From positions 1 through 64,000 of the forward strand of contig CAVJKX010000006.1 in NCBI GenBank assembly GCA_963650165.1: a DNA stretch of 64,000 nucleotides. The letters run 5' to 3'. The stretch comes from F23-B02 sp963650165. Lineage in GTDB: Bacteria > Bacillota > Clostridia > Oscillospirales > Oscillospiraceae. The translations under genes were made by a program, and so were the position numbers. Below, piece after piece: positions 23,180 to 32,115 of the stretch. The notes under the pieces were generated by a model. It searched no databases and had not been told where the DNA came from. It saw nothing but the letters and a program-made list of their open reading frames with translations. Each line of letters begins with the position of its first letter. The first letter of the stretch is position 1.

Positions 23180-25588
23180 ATGTTCACAAGTCAGATCTCA
23201 CGCGACGAGGTGCGCAGCGCAATAGAGGATAAGCTCTGCGCGCACTTCGCCGTAACGGCAAAGACCGCAAGCGACGATCAGGTGTTTCAGGCAAGCGCCA
23301 TCGTCATACGCGAGATAATGAGCAGACTGCTCGCCGCGGAAAAAACAAAATGTCCCGAGCGCGAGGTGCACTATCTGTCCATGGAATTCCTCATGGGCCG
23401 CAGCCTCATGAAAAATGCGTTCAACCTCGGCATAGCCGACGCGCTCACGGGCGCACTGAGCGACCTCGGTCGCAATGCCTCGGATATATTCGAGGCCGAA
23501 AACGACGCCGGCCTCGGCAACGGCGGTCTCGGCAGGCTCGCCGCCTGCTATATGGACTCGCTGGCGACGCTCGGCATCCCCGCAACGGGCTATTCGCTGT
23601 GCTACGAGCTGGGCATTTTCCGCCAGAAGATCGTAGACGGCAGGCAGACAGAGGTGGCCGACGACTGGCGCAGCGCCGCCGAAAGCTGGCTGGTGCCGCG
23701 CAACGACGAGGCCGTCGAGGTGCGTTTCGGCGGAACGATCTCCCCGCGCTGGGACAGCTTCGGGAAATATCACGCCGAGCACACAGGCTACCAGACCGTC
23801 ACGGCGGTCCCGCGCGATATGCTCATCGCAGGCTACGGCGGCAACGCGGTCAACATTCTGCGCCTGTGGGACGCAAGGAGCACGAGCGCACTGGATATGT
23901 ACCTGTTTTCCGAGGGCGAGTATGTAAAGAGCCTTGAGCAGCGCACGATGAGCGAGGTCATCACCAAGGTGCTCTACCCCGCCGACGACCACATCGAGGG
24001 CAAGACCCTGCGCTTAAAGCAGCAGTATTTCTTCCTCTCGGCGACGGCGCAGTCGATCATCAAGACCCACATGAAGCGCTTCGGCGACATAAAGAGCTTC
24101 TCAAAGCACCACGCGATACAGATAAACGACACGCACCCGGCGCTGGTCATACCAGAGCTGATGCGCATCATGATGGACGACTTCGGCCTCGGCTGGGACG
24201 AGGCGTGGGAGCAGGTGAGCGCATCGGTCGCGTACACAAACCACACAGTCATGAGCGAGGCGCTCGAAAAATGGCCGCAGGATCTCGTGCAGACGCTGCT
24301 GCCGCGCGTGTGGGAGATACTGTGCGAGATAAACCGCCGCTGGTGCGAGTACCTTGTATCCGAGTTCGGAAGCAGCGAAAAGGTCGGCAATAACCTCATC
24401 ATCCGCGACGGACAGGTGCACATGGCCAATCTCTGCCTTGCCGCCTGCTATAAGATAAACGGCGTCTCCGGCCTGCACGGCGAGATACTGAAAAACGACC
24501 TGTTCAAGGATATCTGCCGGCTCCGTCCCGAACGCTTTACCTACGTCACCAACGGCATCGACCACCGCCGCTGGCTGGCTCAGATAAACCCCCGCCTGCA
24601 CGGACTGGTCAGCGAGCTTCTGGAGGGCGACGAATATCTCACGCAGCCGGAAAAGCTCATCGGCCTTCTCGATTATGCCGGAAATGCCGACGTTCTGCGC
24701 CGCGTAAACGAGATAAAGCGCCTGAATAAATATGATTTCGCAAAATTCCTTGCCAAAAACGACGGCTTTGCCCTTGACCCCGACGCAATACTCGACGTTC
24801 AGGTAAAGCGCCTGCACGAGTACAAGCGCCAGCTTCTGTGCGCGATGCTCATAACGCGCCTGCAGATGCAGATCCACGAAGACCCCAACGCGGAGTTCAC
24901 GCCGCGGACCTTCGTGTTCGGTGCAAAGGCCGCCGCGGGCTACTACACCGCAAAGCGCATAATAGAGCTCATCTGCTCGCTTGCCGACGATATAGGCCGC
25001 GACCCGCTGTGCAGAGGCAAGCTTCAGGTCTGCTTCATGGAAAACTACCGTGTGTCGGCGGCTGAAGCGCTCATGCCCGCCGCGCAGGTGTCCGAGCAGA
25101 TATCCACGGCCGGCAAGGAAGCCTCCGGCACTGGCAACATGAAGCTCATGCTCAACGGCGCCGTGACCATCGGCACGCTCGACGGCGCGAATGTCGAGAT
25201 GTACGAACGCCTGGGCGACAAGAATATGTTCCTGTTCGGCCTGAAGACCGATGAAGTCAATGCGCTCAAGGCAAACGGCTACGATCCGCAGCGCTATGCG
25301 CGCGAGGACGCCGAGCTCGGAGCCGTGCTTGACAGGATAAGCCGCGGCTTTGCCGACGGCAGGAGCTACTCGGATCTCGTCTCCGGACTGCTGTACAACG
25401 GCGACCCGTATATGCTCTGCGCGGATTACCGCGATTACGTCAATACCCACGACAGAATGTACTCGGTCATATCCGACCCGGCCGAGCGTGCGAGACTGTC
25501 GATAAGCAATACTGCCGAGGCCGGCATATTCGCCGCCGACCGCGCGATAAAAGAATATGCGGAGGGCATATGGAGAATAAGACTGTAG
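23180..25588 (+). CDS. glgP: Glycogen/alpha-glucan phosphorylase
   Basis: An 802-residue PLP enzyme that releases glucose 1-phosphate from glycogen. The PLP-lysine region EASGTGNMKLMLNG followed by TIGTLDGANVEM is intact, as are NDTHPALVIPELMR, the GNGGLGRLAACYMDSLA nucleotide/PLP region and VKRLHEYKRQLL. Length equals typical bacterial phosphorylases. GGAG at 23164-23167 is about 12 nt upstream. It is third in the glg operon and overlaps the PfkB kinase gene by 19 nt. Confidence 0.96.
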   Translation: MFTSQISRDEVRSAIEDKLCAHFAVTAKTASDDQVFQASAIVIREIMSRLLAAEKTKCPEREVHYLSMEFLMGRSLMKNAFNLGIADALTGALSDLGRNASDIFEAENDAGLGNGGLGRLAACYMDSLATLGIPATGYSLCYELGIFRQKIVDGRQTEVADDWRSAAESWLVPRNDEAVEVRFGGTISPRWDSFGKYHAEHTGYQTVTAVPRDMLIAGYGGNAVNILRLWDARSTSALDMYLFSEGEYVKSLEQRTMSEVITKVLYPADDHIEGKTLRLKQQYFFLSATAQSIIKTHMKRFGDIKSFSKHHAIQINDTHPALVIPELMRIMMDDFGLGWDEAWEQVSASVAYTNHTVMSEALEKWPQDLVQTLLPRVWEILCEINRRWCEYLVSEFGSSEKVGNNLIIRDGQVHMANLCLAACYKINGVSGLHGEILKNDLFKDICRLRPERFTYVTNGIDHRRWLAQINPRLHGLVSELLEGDEYLTQPEKLIGLLDYAGNADVLRRVNEIKRLNKYDFAKFLAKNDGFALDPDAILDVQVKRLHEYKRQLLCAMLITRLQMQIHEDPNAEFTPRTFVFGAKAAAGYYTAKRIIELICSLADDIGRDPLCRGKLQVCFMENYRVSAAEALMPAAQVSEQISTAGKEASGTGNMKLMLNGAVTIGTLDGANVEMYERLGDKNMFLFGLKTDEVNALKANGYDPQRYAREDAELGAVLDRISRGFADGRSYSDLVSGLLYNGDPYMLCADYRDYVNTHDRMYSVISDPAERARLSISNTAEAGIFAADRAIKEYAEGIWRIRL

Positions 25589-26457
25589 TAGTTATAGGCG
25601 CCGTAAACGTCGATATATGCGGCAGACCCGATAAAGCGCCGCGCATGCATGATTCAAACCCCGGAACGGTATCGTTCAGCGCAGGCGGCGTGGGCAGGAA
25701 CATTGCCCACAATCTCTGCCTGCTGGGGCTGAACGTAAAATTCATTGCAGCCATCGGCGACGATGTTTACGGCGACAGCGTGTATGAAAGCTGCACAAGG
25801 CTCGGCATGGATATGCACCTGAGCCGCCGCATGAGAGGCGGCAGAACGTCGAGCTATCTTTACGTCACCGACGAAAACGGAGATATGCTCGTCGGCGTGT
25901 GCGATACGGACATATCCGCGAGCATTACACCCGAATATCTCAAGGCGCACATAAAAGAGATAAACGCGGCCGATGCCGTCGTGTTCGACGCAAACCTCAC
26001 GCGCGAGACGGTCGCGTGGATCGCGGAGAACGTCAGTGCTCCGCTGTACGCAGACCCCGTGTCCGCCGCCAAGGCCGAACGCCTCAGACCCGCGCTCGGC
26101 GCGCTCACGGCCTTCAAGCCCAACGAATTCGAGGCAAAGAGCATGACGGGGGAGAGCACCTCGCTTTTCGCGGCGGAGGCTCTGCTGCGCGAGGGCGTGA
26201 AGAAGGTCTTCGTCTCCCTCGGCGGCGACGGCATAGTCGCAGCCTCCGACGGCGAGATAATAAAGCTCCCCTGCGAGACGAGCGAGATCGTAAACTGCAC
26301 CGGCTGCGGCGACGCGGCCACGGCGGCGATAATCTGGGCGGGCGTCAACGGCCTGGGCATAGCCGAGAGCGCGTCGGCAGCCATGAAGGCCTCCGCCATG
26401 TGCGCCGCAAGCCCCGAGACGATAAACCCCGAGCTCTGTCCGGAGCTTATCAGCTGA
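25570..26457 (+). CDS. PfkB-family sugar/nucleoside kinase (pseudouridine kinase-like)
   Basis: A 295-residue ribokinase-fold enzyme. The N-terminal VIGAVNVDICGRP and SAGGVGRNIAHNL are the PfkB substrate-binding elements; the ATP site has TGCGDAATAAIIW, with Asp as catalytic base and Cys replacing the usual Ala/Gly in GAGD. The N-terminal pattern most resembles pseudouridine kinases, but no PsuG glycosidase is adjacent. It is the last gene of the glg operon, overlapping glgP by 19 nt, and ends at a large terminator. Confidence 0.85.
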   Translation: MENKTVVVIGAVNVDICGRPDKAPRMHDSNPGTVSFSAGGVGRNIAHNLCLLGLNVKFIAAIGDDVYGDSVYESCTRLGMDMHLSRRMRGGRTSSYLYVTDENGDMLVGVCDTDISASITPEYLKAHIKEINAADAVVFDANLTRETVAWIAENVSAPLYADPVSAAKAERLRPALGALTAFKPNEFEAKSMTGESTSLFAAEALLREGVKKVFVSLGGDGIVAASDGEIIKLPCETSEIVNCTGCGDAATAAIIWAGVNGLGIAESASAAMKASAMCAASPETINPELCPELIS

Positions 26458-26470
26458 AAAGTATCTGAAG

Positions 26471-26530
26471 ATCCGTACCGAAGGGCAGCTTATACCTGTG
26501 CTGCACCGCCCAACCGGTACGGATTTTTTT
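26471..26530 (+). terminator. Terminator of the glg operon with bulged inner stem
   Basis: ATCCGTACC (26471-26479) and GGTACGGAT (26515-26523) pair, with an inner GGGC/GCCC and AGC/GCT arm, then seven T. Confidence 0.85.
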
Positions 26531-26611
26531 ATGTAAACCACATAATGCGGCAGACTTTGCGCGGCGGACAGTGTAAGTTTCTTGTATACTCATAGGATGG
26601 GAGGAACACTT

Positions 26612-27424
26612 ATGCAAGCGACAAAGCTGCGCCCCGGAACGCGGAGGGGCGGCGTGATCTGGCTGCCGGTGGACGAGCTCGAGCCCAGCCCCGTGCAGCC
26701 GCGGAAAAATTTCCCCGACGGGGAGCTTCAGGAGCTCTCCGAGAGCATAGCCCAGTACGGCATTTTAAATCCCCTGACAGTGAGACTGCGCGACAAGCGC
26801 TATGAGCTCGTCGCAGGCGAGCGGCGGCTGAGAGCGGCGCGGCTTGCCGGACTGTACGACGTGCCGTGCATCCTGCTCGACGTGGGCCTTGAGGATGCAA
26901 GCCTCATCGCACTCGTCGAAAATCTACAGCGGCGCGATCTCGATTTCATCGAGGAGGCAAACGGCCTGAGCCAGCTCATAAAGCTTTTCGGCATGAGCCA
27001 GGAGGAGGCCGCGCGCAGGATAGGCAAGTCGCAGTCGGCGGTCGCAAACAAGCTGCGGCTTCTGAAGCTGCCGGAGGATGTGCTGCTTGCTCTGCGCGAA
27101 AGCGGGCTCACCGAGCGTCACGGCAGGGCTCTGCTGCGCCTGCCGGACGAAAATGCCCAGCGCATGGCGCTTGAGTACATAACGGGGCATGACCTCAACG
27201 TCGCGTCCACCGACGCATATATCGAGGCGCTCCTGCGCGCACCGGAGGAGAAGCCGGAGGCAAAGCGAACCTTTATCATGAAGGATGTGCGCGTTTTCGT
27301 GAACACCGTCCTGCACGGTATAGACCTCATGAAGCAGGGCGGCATCGCGGCCGGAATGAAGCGCGAGGAGACCGACAGCGAGCTGATACTTACCATTTCC
27401 ATACCGAAAGGCGGACATACATGA
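26612..27424 (+). CDS. ParB-like nucleoid occlusion protein (Noc-like)
   Basis: A 270-residue ParB/Spo0J-family DNA-binding protein. The CTP-binding box reads GERRLRAARLAG, the HTH is EEAARRIGKSQSAVANKLR, and the C-terminal dimer part FVNTVLHGIDLMKQGGIAAG matches Noc more than Spo0J. Noc proteins bind Noc-boxes and the membrane to keep the division ring off the chromosome. The amphipathic N-terminal membrane helix of Bacillus Noc is not seen. GGAGG precedes the ATG. The stop codon lies at the left end of repeat copy C. Confidence 0.88.
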   Translation: MQATKLRPGTRRGGVIWLPVDELEPSPVQPRKNFPDGELQELSESIAQYGILNPLTVRLRDKRYELVAGERRLRAARLAGLYDVPCILLDVGLEDASLIALVENLQRRDLDFIEEANGLSQLIKLFGMSQEEAARRIGKSQSAVANKLRLLKLPEDVLLALRESGLTERHGRALLRLPDENAQRMALEYITGHDLNVASTDAYIEALLRAPEEKPEAKRTFIMKDVRVFVNTVLHGIDLMKQGGIAAGMKREETDSELILTISIPKGGHT

Positions 27425-27593
27425 GACTGTGAAAGCTGTGCCGCCGGGGAAAATCATCCGCGCAGCGGGGGAGCCTGAGTGGGCAAGACACGCCTAAAAT
27501 CGGATAAACCGCCGCCGCAAGCATTTTAAAAGCTTTCAAATGCCCGCCGGAAGGCGTGCCGGAAAGTCCGTACAGGGCTTTTTTGACACGCAG
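27423..27593 (+). repeat. Miniature structured element, copy C (171 bp, degenerate) with GGACATAC flanks
   Basis: Related to copies A and B: it opens GAGACTGTGAAA, has ATCCGCGCAGCGGGGGAG and GAGTGGGCAAG, and closes CTTTTTTGACACGCAG, but the central part differs. The eight bases GGACATAC occur on both sides (27413-27420 and 27598-27605), as a short target duplication would. It separates noc from ymxH and is non-coding. Confidence 0.65.
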
Positions 27594-27656
27594 AATAGGA
27601 CATACTTATACCGCCGTAGAATTATACGACGGTATTTTGAATTTCGGAGGGGTAAA

Positions 27657-27956
27657 ATGATAAGCTATTTTTCCGAGCTGAGATACAAAGAGGTCATAGA
27701 CGTGCACACGGGCAGGCGCCTCGGCTATGTGTGCGACGCGGAGCTCGACGAAGCGGAGGGGCGGCTGCTCTCGCTCATAACGCCGGGAAGAGCGAAGTTT
27801 TTCGGCCTTTTCGGCAGGGAGGACGACTATATCCTGCCGTGGAAATGCATCGTGCGCATCGGCGGAGACATCATCCTTGTCGAGACCGAGGCCGATCAGC
27901 CGCGCCGCCGCAGAAAAAAAGAAAAAATTTTCGATAAAATAGGGAAAAACTATTGA
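27657..27956 (+). CDS. ymxH: YlmC/YmxH-family PRC-barrel sporulation protein
   Basis: A 99-residue protein with one PRC-barrel. The sequence SELRYKEVIDVHTGRRLGYV and LLSLITPG then ILPWKCIVRIGGDIILVE fits the YlmC/YmxH family, which occurs in spore-formers and is linked to sporulation; molecular role is unknown. The basic tail RRRRKKEKIFDKIGKNY extends the barrel. GGAGGGG is 7 nt ahead of the ATG. The rpsB promoter overlaps its last codons. Confidence 0.88.
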   Translation: MISYFSELRYKEVIDVHTGRRLGYVCDAELDEAEGRLLSLITPGRAKFFGLFGREDDYILPWKCIVRIGGDIILVETEADQPRRRRKKEKIFDKIGKNY

Positions 27957-27981
27957 AATGACGATATAAATTTGGTACAAT
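27953..27981 (+). promoter_or_regulatory. Strong promoter of rpsB-tsf
   Basis: TTGAAA (27953-27958), 17-base spacer, TACAAT (27976-27981), overlapping the ymxH stop codon. Confidence 0.8.
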
Positions 27982-27987
27982 ATCAAG

Positions 27988-28084
27988 GCATTTCGCACGG
28001 GCACGGACTTATCTCCATGTGGCTACGGCTTGGGGAGAGGGCTGATGTGTCCGGAGGAAAAAACAAAATCAGGAGGAAAAACAA
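27988..28084 (+). promoter_or_regulatory. rpsB 5' leader, possible ribosomal-protein S2 autoregulatory structure
   Basis: About 95 bases of untranslated leader precede rpsB. GGAC (near 28005) and GTCC (near 28050) could close a stem containing TCTCC and GGAGA, before the ribosome site AGGAGG. S2 represses its own operon in other bacteria through such leaders; the assignment here is inference. Confidence 0.4.
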
Positions 28085-28828
28085 ATGTCAGTAGTATCAA
28101 TGAAGCAGCTGCTGGAAGCCGGTGTCCACTTCGGCCACCAGACCCGCCGCTGGAACCCCAAGATGGCCGAGTACATCTACATGGAGCGTAACGGCATCTA
28201 CATCATCGACCTTCAGAAGACCGTCAAGAAGCTCGAAGAGGCTTACAACTTTGTCCGCGACGTTGCGGCAAACGGTCAGAGCATCCTGTTCGTCGGCACC
28301 AAGAAGCAGGCGGCAGAGGCAGTCAAGGAAGAGGCTTCCCGCGTAGGTATGTACTATGTCAACGCACGTTGGCTCGGCGGCATGCTCACCAACTTCAAGA
28401 CCATGCGCACACGTATCGACCGTCTTGCACAGCTCAAGAAGATGCAGGAGGACGGCACCTTTGACATGCTTCCCAAGAAGGAAGTCATGAAGCACATGGG
28501 CGAGATGGAGAAGCTCGAGAAGTACCTCGGCGGCGTCAAGGAAATGAAGAAGCTCCCCGGCGCAATGTTCGTCGTTGACCCCCGCAAGGAGCACAACGCC
28601 ATCGCAGAGGCACGCAAGCTGCACATCCCCATCGTCGCAATAGTCGATACCAACTGCGACCCCGATGAGGTCGATTACGTTATCCCCGCAAACGATGACG
28701 CTATCCGCGCCATCCGCCTGATCGCTTCCACCATGGCAAACGCGATCCAGGAAGGCCGTCAGGGCGCCGACGCCGAGGTCGAGGAGACTGCGGCGGAGGC
28801 AGAAGCCGAGAAGGTCGAAGAAGAATAA
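28085..28828 (+). CDS. rpsB: 30S ribosomal protein S2
   Basis: A 247-residue S2. The opening MKQLLEAGVHFGHQTRRWNP, the middle FVGTKKQAAEAVKEEA and the late DTNCDPDEVDYVIPANDDA are nearly invariant family sequence. The last 20 residues are an acidic Glu/Ala tail. AGGAGG lies 7 nt before the ATG. tsf follows after 20 nt, the usual rpsB-tsf pair. Codon choice is more biased than in neighbours, as expected for high expression. Confidence 0.98.
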   Translation: MSVVSMKQLLEAGVHFGHQTRRWNPKMAEYIYMERNGIYIIDLQKTVKKLEEAYNFVRDVAANGQSILFVGTKKQAAEAVKEEASRVGMYYVNARWLGGMLTNFKTMRTRIDRLAQLKKMQEDGTFDMLPKKEVMKHMGEMEKLEKYLGGVKEMKKLPGAMFVVDPRKEHNAIAEARKLHIPIVAIVDTNCDPDEVDYVIPANDDAIRAIRLIASTMANAIQEGRQGADAEVEETAAEAEAEKVEEE

Positions 28829-28848
28829 TATTACAGGAGGATAAAGCA

Positions 28849-29784
28849 ATGGCATTTACAGCACAGGACGTAAAAACTCTCCGTGAGATGACCGGCGTCG
28901 GCATGATGGACTGCAAGAAGGCACTGTCCGAGTGCGACGGCGATATGGACAAGGCCGTTGAGTATCTTCGTGAGAAGGGCCTTGCAAAGGCAGCAAAGAA
29001 GGCCGGCCGCATCGCTGCGGAAGGCATGGCATACGCAGCCGTCTGCCCCGAGTGCGGCGTAGGCGCCGTCGTCGAGGTCAACTGCGAGACCGACTTCTGC
29101 GCAAAGAGCGATCTGTTCGTTTCTTTCGTTAAGGATATCTGCAAGGTCGTCCTGAAGGACAACCCCGCCGATATCGAAGCACTCCAGCAGTGCAAGTACC
29201 CCAACAGCGAGCTCACAGTAGCCGAGACCATGCCCGAGAAGGTCATGTCCATCGGCGAGAACCTCCAGCTCCGCCGTTTCGCACGCTTCGGTGAGAACAC
29301 CTCCGTCGCTTACGTTCACGCAGGCGGCAAGATCGGCGTCCTCGTGAACCTGGCAGTCGAGGGCGGCATCGACGCAAACGAGGTCGGCAAGAACATCGCA
29401 ATGCAGATCGCGGCTCTCAATCCCCGCTTCTGGGATAAGTCCCAGGTCACCGAGGATGTCCTCGCAGAGGAGAAGAAGGTCGCACTCGCACTTATGGACA
29501 ACGACCCGAAGATGGCTTCCAAGCCCGCACAGGTCAAGGAAAAGATCGTCATGGGCAAGATGAACAAGTTCTATGAGGAAAACTGCCTCATGCAGATGGA
29601 GTTCGTCCGCGGCGACCTGTTCCAGGGCAGCGTTGAGAAGTACATTGCAGACGCGGCAAAGAAGCTCGGCGGCAGCATCAAGTTTGTTGACGCGGTTCGC
29701 TTCCAGACCGGCGAAGGCATCGAGAAGAAGGAAGAGGACTTCGCGGCCGAGGTCGCAGCCCAGATGAACATGGGCAAGAAGTAA
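28849..29784 (+). CDS. tsf: Translation elongation factor Ts
   Basis: A 311-residue EF-Ts, the nucleotide exchange factor for EF-Tu. The N-terminal UBA-like module has LREMTGVGMMDCKKAL, and the EF-Tu contact motif appears as CETDFCAKSDLF (TDFVA in most species). Two core subdomains and the C-terminal module are complete. AGGAGG precedes the ATG. It ends at a GC-rich terminator. Confidence 0.98.
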   Translation: MAFTAQDVKTLREMTGVGMMDCKKALSECDGDMDKAVEYLREKGLAKAAKKAGRIAAEGMAYAAVCPECGVGAVVEVNCETDFCAKSDLFVSFVKDICKVVLKDNPADIEALQQCKYPNSELTVAETMPEKVMSIGENLQLRRFARFGENTSVAYVHAGGKIGVLVNLAVEGGIDANEVGKNIAMQIAALNPRFWDKSQVTEDVLAEEKKVALALMDNDPKMASKPAQVKEKIVMGKMNKFYEENCLMQMEFVRGDLFQGSVEKYIADAAKKLGGSIKFVDAVRFQTGEGIEKKEEDFAAEVAAQMNMGKK

Positions 29785-29818
29785 TTCCCGCTCCGAAAAC
29801 CTAAAAGCGTAAAGTTAA

Positions 29819-29846
29819 CCCCCGAGGCTCCGGCCCCGGGGGTTTT
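29819..29846 (+). terminator. Terminator of rpsB-tsf
   Basis: ACCCCCGAGGC and GGCCCCGGGGGT pair with one mismatch, followed by TTTT. Confidence 0.85.
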
Positions 29847-29858
29847 GCATATCCTGTA

Positions 29859-31313
29859 TCAGATTTTTTTCCACTTTGCTCCGTTCGGAATATCGGTGAC
29901 CTCGATGCCTTGGGCCTTGAGCTCGTCGCGGATGCGGTCGGCCTCGGCAAAGTTCTTGGCCTTCTTCGCGTCGGCGCGTGCCTTCAGGAGCGCCTCCACA
30001 GCCTCGTCGGGCTCGCCGTCCTCTGCGATGACGGTGAACTCAGCCGTGCCGGAAACGGACTGCTTTTTGAGCTCTTCGCGCCGCGCGTCGGCCTTTTCTA
30101 TGAGGCTGAGGCTCAGAACGCGGTCAAAATCGGCAATGACGGCAAGCTTGGTATCGTCATTTGTCTTGTATTTAAGCACGTCGTACAGTGCCGTGACGGC
30201 AAGCGAGGTATTAAGATCGCTGTCCAGCGCGGCGGAGAACTTGGCCTTGAGTTCCGCGGCGGCCTCCTCGTCAACGGCTTCGCCCGCGGGCCTGAGCGCC
30301 GCAATGCGGTTTATGAGCTTATTGTATGTGCCCTGCGCATTGTCGAGGTTTTCCCAGCTGAAAACGAGCGACTTGCGGTAGTGGCTCTGCAGGCAGAACA
30401 GGCGGTAGGCGAGGGGATCATAGCCCTTTTCCTCGAGCAGCGATACGGTCAGGAACTCGCCCTTTGACTTGCTCATCTTGCCGGAGCTCGTGTTCAGGTG
30501 CATGACGTGCATCCAGTAGTTGCACCATTTGTGCCCGAGGTAGGACTCGGACTGCGCGATCTCGTTGGTGTGGTGCGGGAAGGCATTGTCGATGCCGCCG
30601 CAGTGGATATCCAGATCCTCGCCGAGGTGCTTCATGGATATGCCGGAGCACTCGATGTGCCAGCCGGGATAGCCCACGCCCCAGGGAGAGTCCCATTTGA
30701 GCGCCTGATCCTCGAACTTGGACTTCGTAAACCACAGAACGAAGTCGTTCTTATTGCGCTTGTTGACGTCCTCCTCGACGCCCTCGCGCACGCCGACGTC
30801 GAGATCGTCGGCGTTGAAGTCGTTGAAGATGTAGTAGCGCTCGAGCTTGGAGGTGTCAAAGTACACGTTGCCGCCGGCAAAGTAGGCGTAGCCGGTGTCC
30901 ATGAGCCTGGTTATTATCTTGATGTACTCGTCGATGCAGTTCGTCGCGGGCTCGACGACGTCGGGGGTCTTGATGTTGAGCTTTGCGCAGTCGGAGAAGA
31001 ACGCGTCTGTGTAGAATTTGGCTATCTCCATGACGGTCTTGTGCTCGCGCTTTGCGCCCTTGAGCATCTTGTCCTCGCCCTCGTCGGCGTCGCTGGTGAG
31101 ATGGCCGACGTCGGTGATGTTCATGACGCGCTTGACATTGTATCCCGCGTAGCGCAGGTACTTTTCCAGAACGTCCTCCATGATGTACGAGCGCAGGTTG
31201 CCTATATGCGCAAAGTGATACACCGTCGGGCCGCAGGTGTACATCTTGACTATGTCGGGATGATTGGGGACAAAGTCCTCCTTCTTTCTTGTTGCCGAAT
31301 TATAAAGCTTCAT
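29859..31313 (-). CDS. cysS: Cysteinyl-tRNA synthetase
   Basis: A 484-residue class I synthetase. The HIGH motif is HIGN in CGPTVYHFAHIGNLRSYI, the KMSKS loop is KMSKSKGEF, and the zinc ligands come from the first Cys, CSGISMKHLG and the GGIDNAFPHHTNEIAQSE region. The C-terminal DALR and anticodon-binding part is complete (AKNFAEADRIRDELKAQGI). Expression is controlled by a T-box leader just upstream. The gene has its own promoter and is separate from the pgsA operon. Confidence 0.97.
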   Translation of the reverse strand: MKLYNSATRKKEDFVPNHPDIVKMYTCGPTVYHFAHIGNLRSYIMEDVLEKYLRYAGYNVKRVMNITDVGHLTSDADEGEDKMLKGAKREHKTVMEIAKFYTDAFFSDCAKLNIKTPDVVEPATNCIDEYIKIITRLMDTGYAYFAGGNVYFDTSKLERYYIFNDFNADDLDVGVREGVEEDVNKRNKNDFVLWFTKSKFEDQALKWDSPWGVGYPGWHIECSGISMKHLGEDLDIHCGGIDNAFPHHTNEIAQSESYLGHKWCNYWMHVMHLNTSSGKMSKSKGEFLTVSLLEEKGYDPLAYRLFCLQSHYRKSLVFSWENLDNAQGTYNKLINRIAALRPAGEAVDEEAAAELKAKFSAALDSDLNTSLAVTALYDVLKYKTNDDTKLAVIADFDRVLSLSLIEKADARREELKKQSVSGTAEFTVIAEDGEPDEAVEALLKARADAKKAKNFAEADRIRDELKAQGIEVTDIPNGAKWKKI

Positions 31314-31552
31314 AACATACTCCTTATGAAAAAATAAAGCCTCTCATGGCCTTGACCATGAGAGGCGCAGTTTACGCGGTTCCACTCTCTTTTGTAGCTT
31401 TTGCGCCTTAACGCGGCATACGCGGAGGCATTTCCTCCTCCGAGGCTCCCGGACGCATTTCCTTCCCGTCAACCGCAGCCGCACTCTCAGCAAATGCGCG
31501 GCATCTCTGGATGGGTGAGAGGAGAAGTACTTCTTCCGTTCAGCGCCAATAG
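31314..31552 (-). promoter_or_regulatory. T-box riboswitch controlling cysS
   Basis: The leader shows Stem I elements AGTACTT and CCAGAGATGCCG, a GCTGAGAG bulge, the T-box core GTGGAACCGCG (rc of about 31375-31386) and a terminator stem GCCTCTCATGG/CCATGAGAGGC (31339-31366) followed by T's. A TGC codon in GGAAATGCGTCC (about 31455-31457) is the candidate specifier, fitting tRNA-Cys. Uncharged tRNA-Cys should relieve termination. Confidence 0.92.
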
Positions 31553-31553
31553 A

Positions 31554-31582
31554 ATATTACCATTGCCGATGGGCTGTGTCAA
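31554..31582 (-). promoter_or_regulatory. Promoter of the T-box-cysS transcript
   Basis: Minus strand TTGACA (31582-31577), 17-base spacer, TAATAT (31559-31554). The -35 overlaps the pgsA stop codon, inside the palindrome TCAAGCAC/GTGCTTGA. Confidence 0.7.
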
Positions 31583-32112
31583 GCACAGTGCTTGAACACG
31601 CCGATGTTTTTAACAAAATATTCGATGCCGGAATACAGCGTCGTCGCAAGTATCAGCACCCAGCACACGACGGCGACCGCCTCGGGCGCGGGGAACCAGG
31701 ACTGCGTTGCGATGATGAGTATGCCGAGGGCGACCATGGTAACGCCGGTCTTTATCTTGCCAGACCAGGCAGCGGCAATGACGATGCCCTGCTCAACGGC
31801 CAGAAGCCGCAGACCGGAAACACCGAACTCGCGCAGCAGAACGACGGCGACGACCCAGCCGGGCATGAGCCCGACCTCGACAAAATAGCACATTGCCGAA
31901 AGCACGAGCATTTTGTCCGCCAGAGGATCCATGAACTTGCCGAAGTCGGTCACAAGATTGTATTTTCTTGCGATCCTGCCGTCGACGAGATCACTCAGGC
32001 ATGCGATTATGTAAACCGCAAGCGCGAGATAGGGAAGGCCGAGGTACAGCAGCACCATGAAAACGGGAACGAGAATTATTCTGGCTACGGTAATTTTGTT
32101 GGGCAGGTTCAT
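31579..32112 (-). CDS. pgsA: CDP-diacylglycerol-glycerol-3-phosphate 3-phosphatidyltransferase
   Basis: A 177-residue integral membrane enzyme of phosphatidylglycerol synthesis. The CDP-alcohol phosphotransferase motif DGxxARx8Gx3Dx3D is present as DGRIARKYNLVTDFGKFMDP then LADK. Opening NLPNKITVARIILVPVF is typical of PgsA. The start lies 3 nt after the rimO stop. It is the last gene of a long reverse-strand operon starting at the response regulator. Confidence 0.95.
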   Translation of the reverse strand: MNLPNKITVARIILVPVFMVLLYLGLPYLALAVYIIACLSDLVDGRIARKYNLVTDFGKFMDPLADKMLVLSAMCYFVEVGLMPGWVVAVVLLREFGVSGLRLLAVEQGIVIAAAWSGKIKTGVTMVALGILIIATQSWFPAPEAVAVVCWVLILATTLYSGIEYFVKNIGVFKHCA

Positions 32113-32115
32113 TTA

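Noticed and set aside
31575..31598. Palindrome at the end of pgsA considered as terminator
   Set aside because: TCAAGCAC/GTGCTTGA has no T-run; it overlaps the -35 of the cysS promoter, so I list it only there.
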